Below, one piece after another: positions 42,150-51,635 of a stretch of 64,000 nucleotides of DNA. Both the position numbers and the translations under genes were made by a program. Positions within the stretch are counted from its first letter, which is position 1. Every line of letters starts with the position of its first letter. The DNA lies in contig CM019831.1 of assembly GCA_009763385.1 (NCBI GenBank), positions 16,704,080 through 16,768,079 of the forward strand. Reading direction: 5' to 3'. This stretch comes from Coix lacryma-jobi var. lacryma-jobi. Its lineage: Eukaryota; Streptophyta; Magnoliopsida; Poales; Poaceae. The notes below the pieces were generated by a model that was not told the origin of the DNA, searched no databases, and saw only the letters and a program-made list of their open reading frames with translations.

Positions 42150-42915
42150 TATAGTTGTCCAAACGGGCAGCACGGCCCTAGCACTATTTAGCACGGGTTG
42201 CCGTGCCAGCCGTGCCGTGCCGAATAGGGCCGCCGTGCCCAACCCTCGGCCCAGGCACGGCCCTACGGCGACTTCACCGGGCCATGCCGTGCCGAAGGGC
42301 ACGCCGTGCTTGCTAGGCCTGCCCTGCCGCAGGGACGCGCCCCGACCGAGCCGCCGGCCGCGCGTCGTCATCGTGGGGACGAGCCTCGGCCGCGCGCCGC
42401 CGCTGCCGCGGGGACGCGCCCCGACCAAGCCGTGGCTGCGGGGACGTGCCCCGGCCGCGTGCCGCCGCAGGGACGCACCCCGGCCGCGCCGCCGCCACCA
42501 TGTTGTCGAAGAAAGAGGAGCAGGGGAGGGAGTTGCGGGCTTGCGGCGCCTAGGGAGGGAGTGGCCTGGGAGTGGGAGAGAGGGACGGAGAGGTATTGTG
42601 GCTGGGGAGGGAGGAAATGAGGAAGAGAGAGAGAGGAGGGAGTCATTTTTATAGCTAGGGTTTCTATCAAAAGACACATCCAACGGTTAGAAATATTGCA
42701 AGTCAATACTACTGTAGAAAATAATCGGGTCACTATCGTGCCGGCCTATTAACCGTGTCGTGCCCGTACCGTGACACTATGCTAGACCTGCGGCCCAGGC
42801 ACGACCCGTGCTGGCACTGGCACTATGGACTTCGTGTCCGTGCCGTGCTAGTGTCGTGCCTTTTTGGACTGGGCCTGTGTCAGCCCATCGTGGTTGGCCC
42901 ATTTGGACATATATA
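42150..42915. mobile_element. Nonautonomous hAT element, 766 bp
   Basis: Ends TATAGTTGTCCAAACGGGC and the complement of TATATATGTCCAAATGGGC. Flanked by a perfect 8 bp duplication GGCGGATC (42142-42149 and 42916-42923), diagnostic of hAT. Subterminal regions are full of GCACGGC/GCCGTGC words. The centre (42,350-42,650) is highly GC-rich and open in several frames, but no transposase is seen. Confidence 0.9.
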
Positions 42916-42923
42916 GGCGGATC

Positions 42924-43194
42924 AAAGAATGGCCCGGCAGTGAAACTAATTAATGATATCGCTGCCAGTTAATACTACAACCCTGCAGTGATGCTCATGA
43001 TATCAGTGCCTGTTCATAGTTCAACCTAGCAGTGATACTAATGATATTACTGCCGGGTCAACAAATCAGTACTTCAGTAGTAATATAGGGTATGTACCCC
43101 ATCGATGCTGATTGTCCTCTGCTCGACGCGTGCAATTCCAGTAGTGGTGGAGGGTTCCAACCCATCAGTGACATTTGTGTACTGGTGTAGTGTT
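42924..43194. mobile_element. CACTA element remnant with end CTGGTGTAGTG
   Basis: Terminates in TGTACTGGTGTAGTG (complement of CACTACACCAGTACA). Carries subterminal CAGTGATnCTnATGATAT repeats and ATCAGTGAC. The left end is not found. The hAT element sits next to or inside it: similar 'cactgcc' words occur at 42,119, left of the hAT. Confidence 0.6.
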
Positions 43195-43728
43195 AGTTTT
43201 TTAATTTATGTAACAAATGGAGGCGACTGAAAAAAAAATACATTGTAGATAGTACGTAGTACGAATCACTTGATATATGAAATTTATTGCGTAAATAGAA
43301 ATCCAAATATATATGGCTGAAAATTTTAAAATTTGAAAAGTGATTAATTATAGGGTTGGACTATTTTTAAACATACTATCACTGAAACCCTATTTTCAGT
43401 GTGGTTCTTTAATTTTAAGTCAACAACCTCCGAATATGCTTTTCGAGAGGCAGTTATAGTGATCCAGCAGTTACTGAAAATTTATTTCCATAGAAGCTGT
43501 TTTCTTTAGTGACTGGTCAATTCACTTGTCAATCAAGTACTAATTACCTCATTACTACAAGAGAAACAGCACAGAACTGACTGTAGTTCGATCTCACACA
43601 AACCGTGATATAGTGAACGGAGAAATGCAACACCACAACAGATTTGCATCCTTGAAGCTAAAAAAAGAGAGACAAATACCCTACACCGAAACTAGTGACG
43701 ACATCATACAACGACAACAACAAGTTGA
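43195..43728. other. 3' flank of the jacalin gene
   Basis: AT-rich; probably includes the lectin gene's 3' UTR near 43,560-43,728. No element recognised. Confidence 0.4.
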
Positions 43729-43992
43729 TTAAAGCTCGTAGTCTGTGCGAGTGTAGACCCCAAGCGCGTCAAGGTAGGTCCCCGCGCGCGCAAAGAAGCC
43801 GACAATGTTGCCATCACTATCCGCCGGAGCAGTGAACGGAGTTCCCCCTCCATGTCCCATTGGCCTGTAGCCGAGGCATTGGTTCGTCGCGAAGCTCAGC
43901 GATGTTATGACGATACTATTGGGCGATGCGGCGTCCAATGGTCCATACGTTCCGGAGATCCCCTGCAGTGACTCCAAAGGCCCGAGTCGAAT
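43729..43992 (-). CDS. Jacalin lectin exon (end of domain 2)
   Basis: Acceptor gttgcag, starts IRLGPLESLQGISGTYG, contains GGGTPFTAP and GTYLDALGVYTRTDYEL-stop. Confidence 0.88.
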   Translation of the reverse strand: MRLGPLESLQGISGTYGPLDAASPNSIVITSLSFATNQCLGYRPMGHGGGTPFTAPADSDGNIVGFFARAGTYLDALGVYTRTDYEL

Positions 43993-46055
43993 CTGCAACA
44001 GAAACCAGGTTGTTTACATTGTTTTCTTCAATGTCCTATGAATAGCATTGGATGTCGCATTATGTACGTTGAATAGAAGTCACTACTAGATAACAGATTT
44101 TTGAACCGCACCTAAATTTGGATTTAGTCTCGGTATTTTTTGCGTTTGGGAGCAAAGGTCCTTTAGTCCCGGTTGAAGTCTAGAACTGAGACTAAATGTC
44201 GACCTTTAGTCCCGGTTGATGTTACTAACCCGGACTAAAAGTCCTCCAACCTTTAGTCCCGGTTGTTAATACCAACCGGGACTAAAGGGTGACCTTTTAG
44301 TCCCAGTTGGTGTTACCAACCTGAACTAAAGGTCTTCCACCCGAGACTAAAGGTCCCTCATGGATCAATTCAAAAGGAGAGTGTACAGGACTCTGTCACA
44401 TGTGGTGTATAGCTGAGTTGGTAAGGAGTTTATGCGCGAGACAAGAGGTAGTGAGTCGAGGTCTCTCTAGGATTTCATTTATTTTTTTCCCTGAGAATGA
44501 GTTTTAGTCCTGGTTGTAGTACCCGAGACTAAAGGTTGAGACCTTTAGTCCCGAATTCTTAGTCCCGGTTGGAAAAACCGGGACTAAAGACCTTTCCCAA
44601 CCGGGACTAAAGCCTATCTGTCTACTAGTGAGTGTTGAAAGAGTGCACTACAGTCCTATATATATGCACCTTTTTTAAAAAAAATGGAAGAGAATTCCTG
44701 CTTCGGCGTCTCGGCACAAAGCGTTGTTTACGTGAATAATGTTCATAATAAGTTCAGCAACTCACCGTATACGCATTCCCACCAGGTCCACCCCATGGAC
44801 CTACAGTGTGCTCATTCCCGTCACGGTCCGTGTATGAGAATTCGATCGAATGAATGACGACGTCACTACGGACTGTGACACTCAGTAAGCGGTGTGGCTC
44901 CGGTAGTCCAGCCTCGTCATCAATGTAATGTGCCTCTCCTCCACGTCCGCCCCATGGCCCACTCTTGCCAAGGACGTCAGCCTAGATCATGTTCCAAATT
45001 AAGGGAGTGGAGATATGATAAAAGAGAGATTAACTAACATGAGGGACGAAAGAAAATGTTTAGATGAAGTAGTATGTACTGATAGCTAGGTAAGGTACCT
45101 CGCGTTCCACTATTCCGCCCTGTTTAGGGTTTGCATAGACACCGATCGCATGGATGACGACTGAATCTGCACGCCCAAAGAAGCCCACAATGCTGCCATT
45201 GTCGCGCATCGGGATCTGGAAAGGAGTTCCTCCGCCTTGCCCAAATGGTCCACATGTGCGTGTGTTGGTGACCAGAGTGAACGACGTCGTCACAACATCA
45301 GCTGCCGCCGACTCTTTGGTGACCGAGCCGGTTGTCCCGTAGACCACCCTCAAGAACTCTGAAGGACCAAACTCAATCTGCAAGACAAATGAAACAATTA
45401 TTGCTCATCACACATAATATAATACTCCCTCTATACCCATATTAGTTGTCGTTTTAGACAAGATTTGAGTCAAACATTGGGAATATAAATCATCAATAAC
45501 TATTAAATTTCTAAGTTTGCAAATATAAAAATTATATGAATAGATTTGTCTTGAAAAATACTTTCATAAAAGTATACATATATCACTTTTGCATAAATAT
45601 TTTTATAAAAACAAGAGGTCAAAGTTGTGTTTTGAAAACCGTGTCGCTGTCCTAAATGACAACTAATATGAGTATGGGAGGGAGTATCAAGCTGGCTCTG
45701 AAGTTAACGTCGTGCGAAATAAATGGTTATTCAGCAACTCAGCAACAAGAAGAGCAAGACGAAATCGCTAGGTTCAGAGCTCAGTCATGCTTGTCGTCTC
45801 CTAATGAAATGGGAAAAGGTCATTTAATTTAATTTGTGTATATATTTACTGACTCACCGTGCAAACAGTCCCACCGTGACCGCCCCATGGTCCAACCGTA
45901 TGCTTCTGGCCATCACAGTCGGTGTATGAGAACTCCAGTGAATTGACCACAATGTCACTTTGAACAGTCACGCTTTCAAGACGGTGTGGTGCAACCATGA
46001 TATCGCAAGGTCTCCCTTCATTCCCACCCCATGGCCCAATCTTGGCAAGGGGAGC
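43729..46055 (-). CDS. Jacalin-related lectin, two tandem domains (first exon unresolved)
   Basis: Minus-strand exons 46055-45858, 45377-45099, 44981-44766 and 43992-43729 (stop TAA), all with GT-AG borders and phase-0 joins. Each exon pair builds one jacalin beta-prism: domain 1 from exons 1+2 (KIGPWGGNEG, VGPWGGHGG, FGQGGGTPF), domain 2 from exons 3+4 (KSGPWGGRGG, VGPWGGPGG, GHGGGTPF). Domain 2 keeps the sugar-binding GXXXD loop (GTYLD); in domain 1 the matching position reads VVIH, so the Asp is lost. Plant jacalin lectins are mostly cytoplasmic or nuclear, bind mannose or galactose and often respond to stress (family knowledge). The ATG exon must lie between 46,056 and about 48,170, across an intron filled with transposons, and I could not identify it. 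Confidence 0.85.
44081..44630. mobile_element. CACTA MITE, 550 bp, in the jacalin intron
   Basis: Ends CACTACTAGATAACAGA and CTGTCTACTAGTG, flanked by the 3 bp duplication AGT (44078-44080 and 44631-44633). Many inverted TTTAGTCCCGGTTG / CAACCGGGACTAAA words. The middle holds a tRNA-like A box (TAGCTGAGTTGG, 44410-44421) and a degenerate B box (GAGTCGAGGTCTC, about 44,453-44,465). Confidence 0.92.
44766..44981 (-). CDS. Jacalin lectin exon (start of domain 2)
   Basis: Starts ADVLGKSGPWGGRGG and ends VGPWGGPGGNAYT at donor gtgag. Confidence 0.88.
45099..45377 (-). CDS. Jacalin lectin exon (end of domain 1)
   Basis: Acceptor cttgcag, starts IEFGPSEFLRVVYG, contains FGQGGGTPFQIP and IVGFFGRADSVVIHAIGVY, ends IVERE at donor gtacct. 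Confidence 0.88.
45425..45684. mobile_element. Stowaway MITE in the jacalin intron
   Basis: TIRs CTCCCTCTATACCCATATTA and the complement of CTCCCTCCCATACTCATATT, TA duplication on both sides. Nearly identical to 48239-48497 and in the same orientation. Confidence 0.92.
45858..46055 (-). CDS. Jacalin lectin exon (start of domain 1)
   Basis: Starts APLAKIGPWGGNEG after acceptor tttgttag and ends VGPWGGHGGTVCT at donor gtgag. Phase 0 at its start, so an upstream ATG exon is required. Confidence 0.87.
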
Positions 46056-46115
46056 CTAACAAATATTAAGTATATACATCACAAGATTAATAAAACAAGA
46101 CAAAGATCATATATA

Positions 46116-46540
46116 CACTACGGGAAACGGCTAGTTTGCCGAGTGCCATAGACTTTACCGAGTGCCAAAAATCAGGCACTCGGCAAAGCCACTCTTTGCC
46201 GAGTGTTGCACTCGGCAAAAAATTGCACTCGGCAAAGGGCGGCTTTGCCGAGTGCCACAGAGGGCCTGACACTCGGCAAAGAGGGGCACTAGGCAAAGGC
46301 CCTCTTTGCCGAGTGCAACACTCGGCAAAGAGTGGCACACGGCAAAAAAAAGTTACTTGACGGCCGAGCAAGCCCACGCCGTTAGAATTAAAAAAATTGT
46401 CTTTACCGTGTGCCTTCCGTGACACTCGGCAGACGCAGGCACTCGGCAAAGTAGCCTTCTTTGCCGAGTGCTGGCTCCTGGCACTCGGCAAAGGCCCCCT
46501 TTGCCGAGTGTCTAGGAAGGCACTCGGCAAATTTTTTTTT
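46116..46540. mobile_element. CACTA element, one end only
   Basis: Begins CACTACGGGAAACGGCTAG and is built of direct and inverted TTTGCCGAGTGCC / GGCACTCGGCAAA repeats, a widespread grass CACTA family. The other end is not present; a lone ttgccg at about 47,391 may be its trace. Confidence 0.88.
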
Positions 46541-46603
46541 TGTTTTTTTTAGTTTTGATTTCAATTTTTTTCTGTAGTCCTAGTATATTGTATATAAACA
46601 CAT

Positions 46604-47390
46604 GTTCGAATTTGGAATTTTTTTAACTTTTTGCTATATTTCTTGAATTTATTTTGTTTACTTGAATTTTTCTCGAAAAAGTAAATTTGAACTGCAGGTG
46701 CATGAAATAATGAAATGTAGCCATTCAAAAAATGATATTCATGTTGGAGAGTGTATTTTGAGGCCGTATCCAGGAACTCACCCAAAATTTGGAATACCTT
46801 GTTCACGAAACATACCCACCCGCTTGTGGTCGGAGTGTTTTTAAATTATATAAAATGCAAACGAAGTCTGAAAATCACGAAACTTGTCGAGGTGTCATGT
46901 TATCGCATGTAGAGGCTATGAAAAAAATTGTGAATGTTTCGAGCAAGTTGTGACGTCGGATGCCTAAAACCCAGACATCTCCACGTGTAATCACAAGCGA
47001 CAACTTGTAGAGATGTCTGGCTTCTAGGCATCCGACGTCACAACTTGCTCGAAACTTTCTCAATTTTTTATCATAGCCTCTGCATGCGATAACATGACAC
47101 CTTGACAAGTTTCATGATTTTTGGACTTCGTTCGCATTTTTTGTAATTTAAAAACACTCCGATCACAAGCGGGTTGCCATGTTTCGTGAACAAGGCGTTC
47201 AAAAATTTGGGTGAGTTCCTAGATACGGCCTCAGAATACACTCTGCAATATGAATATCATTTTTTGAATGACTACATTTCATTATTTCATGCACCTGCAG
47301 TTCAAATTTACTTTTTCGAGAAAAATTCAAGTAAACAAAATAAATTCAAGAAATATAGCAAAATGTTATAAAAAAATCTAAAATTCAAAC
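46604..47390. repeat. Foldback with arms of about 380 bp
   Basis: Left arm about 46,604-46,983 (TTCGAATTTGGAATTTTTTT...CCAGACATCTCC) is the inverted copy of about 47,008-47,390. The loop is about 24 bp (tgtaatcacaagcgac centre). Arms match with few differences. It directly follows the CACTA subterminal repeats and lies in the first jacalin intron. Confidence 0.92.
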
Positions 47391-48032
47391 TTTGCCGGGG
47401 CTGTAGCTAACCCTCCGTCTACTAAGCCTGATTTCTTCATTAAATCATTATTGCTTATCTTCAAATCACCATTAATCTCTAGCTGTACCTCTAAATCTTT
47501 ATTATTTAGCCCCCCTTTGTTGGCATCTTAGATCCGCCACTGCTAATATCATCGGTCTCAATCCACGTATGTTGGAATGCAGTATATGGAATGAAAATCA
47601 ATTAGTTTAAATTTCACCATAATCTATCCCAACACGTGTGGGATAATTAAAATAAAGTGGATACAATTGTTGGAGCCTGCATGAGTTGTTGAACTGATCA
47701 AATTGAACTTCCAGCTCGTGCTGTAAGATCGCCCTCGCTCGTCTAGTAAGGACTTATACAGTATTATGATGGTGAACATCTTTGCTTTTAATATACATAA
47801 AAAGAGTGAACTTATTTTACGTGCAGGAACACAGTTCATCACAAAAATAAAAAGAGATCTACATCCATGCGGTGCAAAACTCCGTATAAAAGAAATGCTG
47901 TACAAAATGTAGCGAATCCGTGAAATGGACCGTACAATATCGACATGCATGGAATGGAATATTTCAGCACGCAGATATAATAAATATATATAGTATTTTG
48001 ATGAAGCAGACACTAGCAGAGTCGATCTCTCA
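47391..48032 (-). other. Remaining part of the first jacalin intron
   Basis: A segment near 47,450-47,550 ends in agatccgccactgc, common at the edges of grass repeats. The missing ATG exon may lie here, but no convincing candidate was found. Confidence 0.4.
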
Positions 48033-48172
48033 CCGGTCGTGGATCCGAAGCTCTCTGCCTGGTGCCGGAAAGATAGAGGATGCGGCGCACCGACCTCTGT
48101 GTTTTCCAATTCGGACGTACAACCTATGTGCTCGCGTGGGCTGCTGCGATATAGGTACTTGTATATAAAGAG
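48033..48172 (-). other. Probable noncoding first exon of the jacalin gene
   Basis: No ATG in frame with the lectin. Ends at a donor-like CCACGACCG-GTGAGAG (about 48,031). Lies 20-30 bp downstream of a TATA box. Inference. Confidence 0.4.
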
Positions 48173-48191
48173 CCAGGCAAGAGGGTGTTCT

Positions 48192-48203
48192 TTATATAAG
48201 GAA
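48192..48203 (-). promoter_or_regulatory. Putative TATA box of the jacalin gene
   Basis: Minus-strand CCTTATATAAAGAAC, about 25-30 bp upstream of the proposed first exon and about 35 bp from the Stowaway at 48,239. Confidence 0.5.
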
Positions 48204-48238
48204 GGTTTCCCGCAACTTCTATTTATAGAAAACAATTA

Positions 48239-48497
48239 CTCCCTCCATACTCGTATTAGTTGTCATTTTAGACAAGATTTGAGTCAAACATTGAGAATAT
48301 AAATCATCAATAATTATTAAGTTTCTAAGTTTGCAAATATAAAAATTATATGAATAGATTTGTCTTGAAAAATACTTTCATAAAAGTATACATATATCAC
48401 TTTTCCATAAATATTTTTATAAAAACAAGAGGTCAAAGTTGTGTTTTGAAGACCGTGTCGCTGTCTTAAACGACAATTAATATGAGTATAGAGGGAG
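48239..48497. mobile_element. Stowaway MITE next to the jacalin core promoter
   Basis: TIR CTCCCTCCATACTCGTATTAG, TA duplications at 48237-48238 and 48498-48499. Near-identical sister of 45425-45684. Confidence 0.92.
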
Positions 48498-48499
48498 TA

Positions 48500-48949
48500 T
48501 TCCCTCCGTACTCGAAAAACATGCGTTTAGGACATGATTGTGTTTACCAAGGAGTGATTAATTAGAGAGTATTTTTCCCTGTCTGCTCCTATTAAATAGG
48601 GCTGCGGGTCTTCTACAGACAAGAAAGTTTCTAGAGACAAGAAAGTTTCGTATGTGAGTTGGTTAGGCGGTAGCATCCCGAGGCTTGTGGACGCGGTTCG
48701 AATCCTACTGGCCTCCACTTACTGCATGGCGCGAAAGAAACGAGGTGCCGCCGCGGCAGTACGGGACTGCATGGCGCGTGCGGTGCGGTGCGCGTAAGAA
48801 ACGAGGCCCCGCCGCGGCAGTTCATAGGGTGCGAGGAGAGGGGTAATCGCGTCCAAATCTCCAAATCTCCCCACGCTACGGTACAACGACAAGTTTTACG
48901 AAATCGACGTAGGTGACCAGAACGACATGAATTTTGAGTATGGAGGGAG
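48500..48949. mobile_element. Stowaway-like element, 450 bp, carrying a tRNA-like segment
   Basis: TIRs TTCCCTCCGTACTCGAAAAA and the complement of CTCCCTCCATACTCAAAATT. The left TA is shared with the previous MITE; right TA at 48950-48951. Interior holds a pol III-like A box (TGAGTTGGTTAGGCGG, about 48,654-48,670) and B box (GGTTCGAATCC, 48695-48705), plus a twofold AAGAAACGAGG...GCCGCGGCAGT repeat. Confidence 0.7.
48651..48716 (+). repeat. SINE-like, tRNA-derived segment
   Basis: A and B boxes spaced about 30 bp apart, with a following CTACTGGCCTCC. No intact cloverleaf or acceptor stem seen, so a SINE head or tRNA fossil rather than a tRNA gene. Confidence 0.45.
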
Positions 48950-49084
48950 TACTTCATACGTACTTACTCCCTCCGTCCAAGAAAACCTGTTTTACGAAAT
49001 CGACGTAGGTGACCAGAACGACATGAATTTTGAGTATGGAGGGAGTACTTCATACGTACTTACTCCCTCCGTCCAAGAAAACAT
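48893..49084. repeat. Tandem duplication, 96 bp period
   Basis: GTTTTACGAAATCGACGTAG at 48893 and again at 48989, followed by the same sequence through CTCCCTCCGTCCAAGAAAAC. It spans the junction of two Stowaway elements. Confidence 0.9.
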
Positions 49085-49319
49085 GCAATTGTAACACAGT
49101 GTCACATTTTAGTATCTTAAGTTTAAATAATTATAGATAAAAATATATTAATATTTATGATATCAAATAAATATTATTAGATTAATTACGAAATGTACTT
49201 TTATAGTAAATTTATTTAAATTAATAAATATTAATACTATTCACTAGAAACGTGGTTAAACATGAAGTACTTTTCTGAGCACGAAACCCATAGTTGCATG
49301 TTTTTATACACGGAGGGAG
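49063..49319. mobile_element. Stowaway MITE
   Basis: TIRs CTCCCTCCGTCCAAGAAAAC and the complement of CTCCCTCCGTGTATAAAAAC; TA at 49061-49062 and 49320-49321. Confidence 0.88.
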
Positions 49320-49814
49320 TACTTATTATATTTATTTATTATAAACTGCGAATCATCGAATCCTCTCTTTTCTTAAATACACTGTCATGTCATAAAAATA
49401 CTTATGTGGTAGCATATTTAATACAAATAAAACTTAGATGAAACTCCTACCGATGCTAGCCTTACCTCCGATGAAGCGTGTGGGACCTGCCTTATTGCTT
49501 GGTAAGTCGTACCTCCGATGCTGTGACACTAATTTAGTTTATTAAAAAAACTAATAATAAATTACATATTCCATTAGAAAACTATGAGACGAATTTATTA
49601 AGACTAATTAATCTATCATTAGTACATATTTAGTATAACACAACATTGTCAAATCATGGATTAATTTAGTTTTAAAAAAATCGTCTCGCAAAGTTATCGC
49701 AATCTGTGCAATTAGTTATTTTTTAGTCTATACTTAATACTCTATGCAAATGTCTAAACATTCGATGCGATAGGTGAAAAGTTTTTGGTGTGCGAACCAA
49801 ACACCCCCGGATCC
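49320..49814. other. MITE remnants
   Basis: 49,380-49,466 resembles the 3' part of the Tourist-like MITE at 39738 (ATGAAACTCCTACCGATGC). 49,500-49,810 ends GGTGTGCGAACCAAACACCCC, a hAT-like terminus lacking a partner. Confidence 0.5.
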
Positions 49815-49994
49815 CAGAGCTAATAATTAGCCAGTGTTTTTTAATACGAATTGAAACATCTAAATGTGGACTAATTTTGGATTAATAAGAGCCAATGAGA
49901 GCTAATTTATTGTTAAAGTCCATTAGCTCTTATTAGTCTAGAATTAGCTTATGTTTAAACTATTTTTACAAGATAAGCTAATTGTTAGCTCTGC
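49815..49994. mobile_element. Small foldback MITE
   Basis: AGAGCTAATAATTAGC at the left and GCTAATTGTTAGCTCT at the right, with internal inverted GAGCTAAT words. No target duplication confirmed. Confidence 0.5.
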
Positions 49995-50047
49995 GATCCA
50001 AACAGACCCTTAATATGCAAACATCTTTTCACCACGGGAGTCCGCAG

Positions 50048-50570
50048 AACTGCAGCAGTCGTCTCAAATCTCCGGCTTGGGTAAATTAAAAAAAATGAAG
50101 GCAAGGGATTATTGGTTGGAACCTGTGCGAGACCACAACACTGCAGCAGTTGTTTCAAATCACCGGCTTGGATATACAGGGGGTGTTCGTTTCGTGGCAA
50201 AAAAAATTTAGCCTGTCACATCAAATATTACGGCACTAATTTAGTCTATTAAAAATAAACTAATTACACCGCCATATGCTAATTAACAAGACGGATCTAT
50301 TAAGGTTAATTAATCTATCATTAGCAAATATTTACTGTAGCACCATATTATCAAATCATGAACTAATTAAGTTTAATAGATTCGTCTCGAGAAATAGTCT
50401 TCGGCTGACAAATTAGTTTTTTAATTACTCTGTTTTTAATACACTAAATTAGGACCGTAAAATCTGATGTGACGAGGCTAAAATTTTTTTTGCTGGAAAC
50501 GAACACGCCCTAAAAAATGAAGGCAACGGATTATTCATTGGAACTTGTGCGAGACCGACGACGAAACACT
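50048..50570. repeat. Tandem repeat of about 100 bp, second copy split by a MITE
   Basis: CTGCAGCAGTCGTCTCAAAT at about 50,048 recurs at about 50,148. The part after CCGGCTTGG in the second copy resumes only at 50,511 (AAAAATGAAGGCAACGGATT), after the MITE 50179-50510. Confidence 0.8.
50179..50510. mobile_element. hAT-like MITE, 332 bp
   Basis: Ends GGGGGTGTTCGTTTCGTGGC and the complement of GGGCGTGTTCGTTTCCAGC, each leading into AAAATTTAGCC. The flanking tandem repeat shows where it inserted. No 8 bp duplication could be made out. Confidence 0.75.
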
Positions 50571-50688
50571 CGCCAACGCTTTGTTTTTTCAGCCTTCTCT
50601 CTCCAGCATGTCAAATCTCATATACAGTCAGCAACCAAATCGCTAGCTTAAATCGACTTGTTAGGGACACCTGATGTCATGTTACTAT

Positions 50689-50794
50689 CGGATCAACTAC
50701 TAATAATTTAAAGTTAACCGCGATAGGTCATAAATTAGAACCGGATCAACTACTAATAATTTAAAGTTAACCGCGATAGATCGTAAATTAGAAC
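50689..50794. repeat. Tandem duplication, 53 bp period
   Basis: CGGATCAACTACTAATAATT starts at 50689 and at 50742, two copies differing at a couple of bases (gataggtcat versus gatagatcgt). Confidence 0.9.
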
Positions 50795-50840
50795 CGCAGC
50801 CTCCTATGTTCGACGGACTCTGACAGGGCCTAGCTATCTA

Positions 50841-51092
50841 CTCTCTCCATCCCATTGAGAGTGTCATTTTAGATTTTCAAACTTTACGTTTAATCATTCG
50901 TCTTATTAAAAAAAATTATAAATATTATTTATTTTATTTTAATTTATTTTATCACTAGAGATATTTTAGTAATGATTTATTTATTTTATTATTTATATAA
51001 AATTTTTAAATAAAACGAACGGTCAAATAAGAAGTCTAAAAGTTAAAAACGTCGGTCTCTAAACGTCACTCTCTATGGGACGGGTCCGGGAG
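50841..51092. mobile_element. Stowaway-like MITE, 252 bp
   Basis: CTCTCTCCATCCCATTGAGA at the left and CTATGGGACGGGTCCGGGAG at the right, TA on both sides (50839-50840 and 51093-51094). Confidence 0.8.
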
Positions 51093-51635
51093 TAGACAAC
51101 TATCGGTGTGAGGTGACGAGCGCAGCTGCTTCGCATGCCAGCAAACAAAAGAGGCCCGCCGACAACACGCAGAGACGACGTTCGCTTGATAAACACCCGT
51201 GTACGACATGGGGCAATCTGGACAGGGTCCAAAACGTTCCTAATAGGCTGAGAAGAAAGAGATGGGGACCCACCCCACAACAAGTTGTGAGCATGGCTCG
51301 GCACCGCAGAATTGCTAGCAACCTACTGACGGGGGAAGGGGGAAGACTAGGCAGCAGCGGTAAAAGAGTTTGGGTTCATAATTCTTGTGATCCAAATAAT
51401 AAGTTGTTTTAACTCTTTGGTACATCAGTTTTGTTATAGAACGGTGGGAATTGATGTATCAAAATTATCTTGTGCGAGGTCCTACGGCCTGCGTTTCCCC
51501 TCGACACCTAATCCGTATCCCTAGACTTCCACCTGCCGCCACCGCCGGTGGCGCCGGCCGGCGCCCGCCATCACCTCGTCTCGCTTCACCAGATCTACCG
51601 CTCCTACCTTCCCTCCCCTTCCTTTCTGGGCGTAC

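Noticed and set aside
42097..42683. Protein-coding gene in the GC-rich 185-196 codon frames
   Set aside because: Frames are open on both strands because of GC content, lie within a hAT element, are Arg/Pro/Ala repeats, and match no family I know.
41603..43194. One complete CACTA element bounded by CACTGCTAG at 41603 and GTAGTG at 43194
   Set aside because: The two ends belong to different TIR families (CTAGAGAACAG versus CACCAGTACA) and no matching duplications were seen, so they are treated as separate remnants.
48651..48716. Functional tRNA gene
   Set aside because: A and B boxes are present, but acceptor-stem pairing and a proper anticodon loop could not be drawn.
51113..51412. Small gene of 99 codons
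   Set aside because: No recognisable motif, no good start context, and it lies between a MITE and a LINE.
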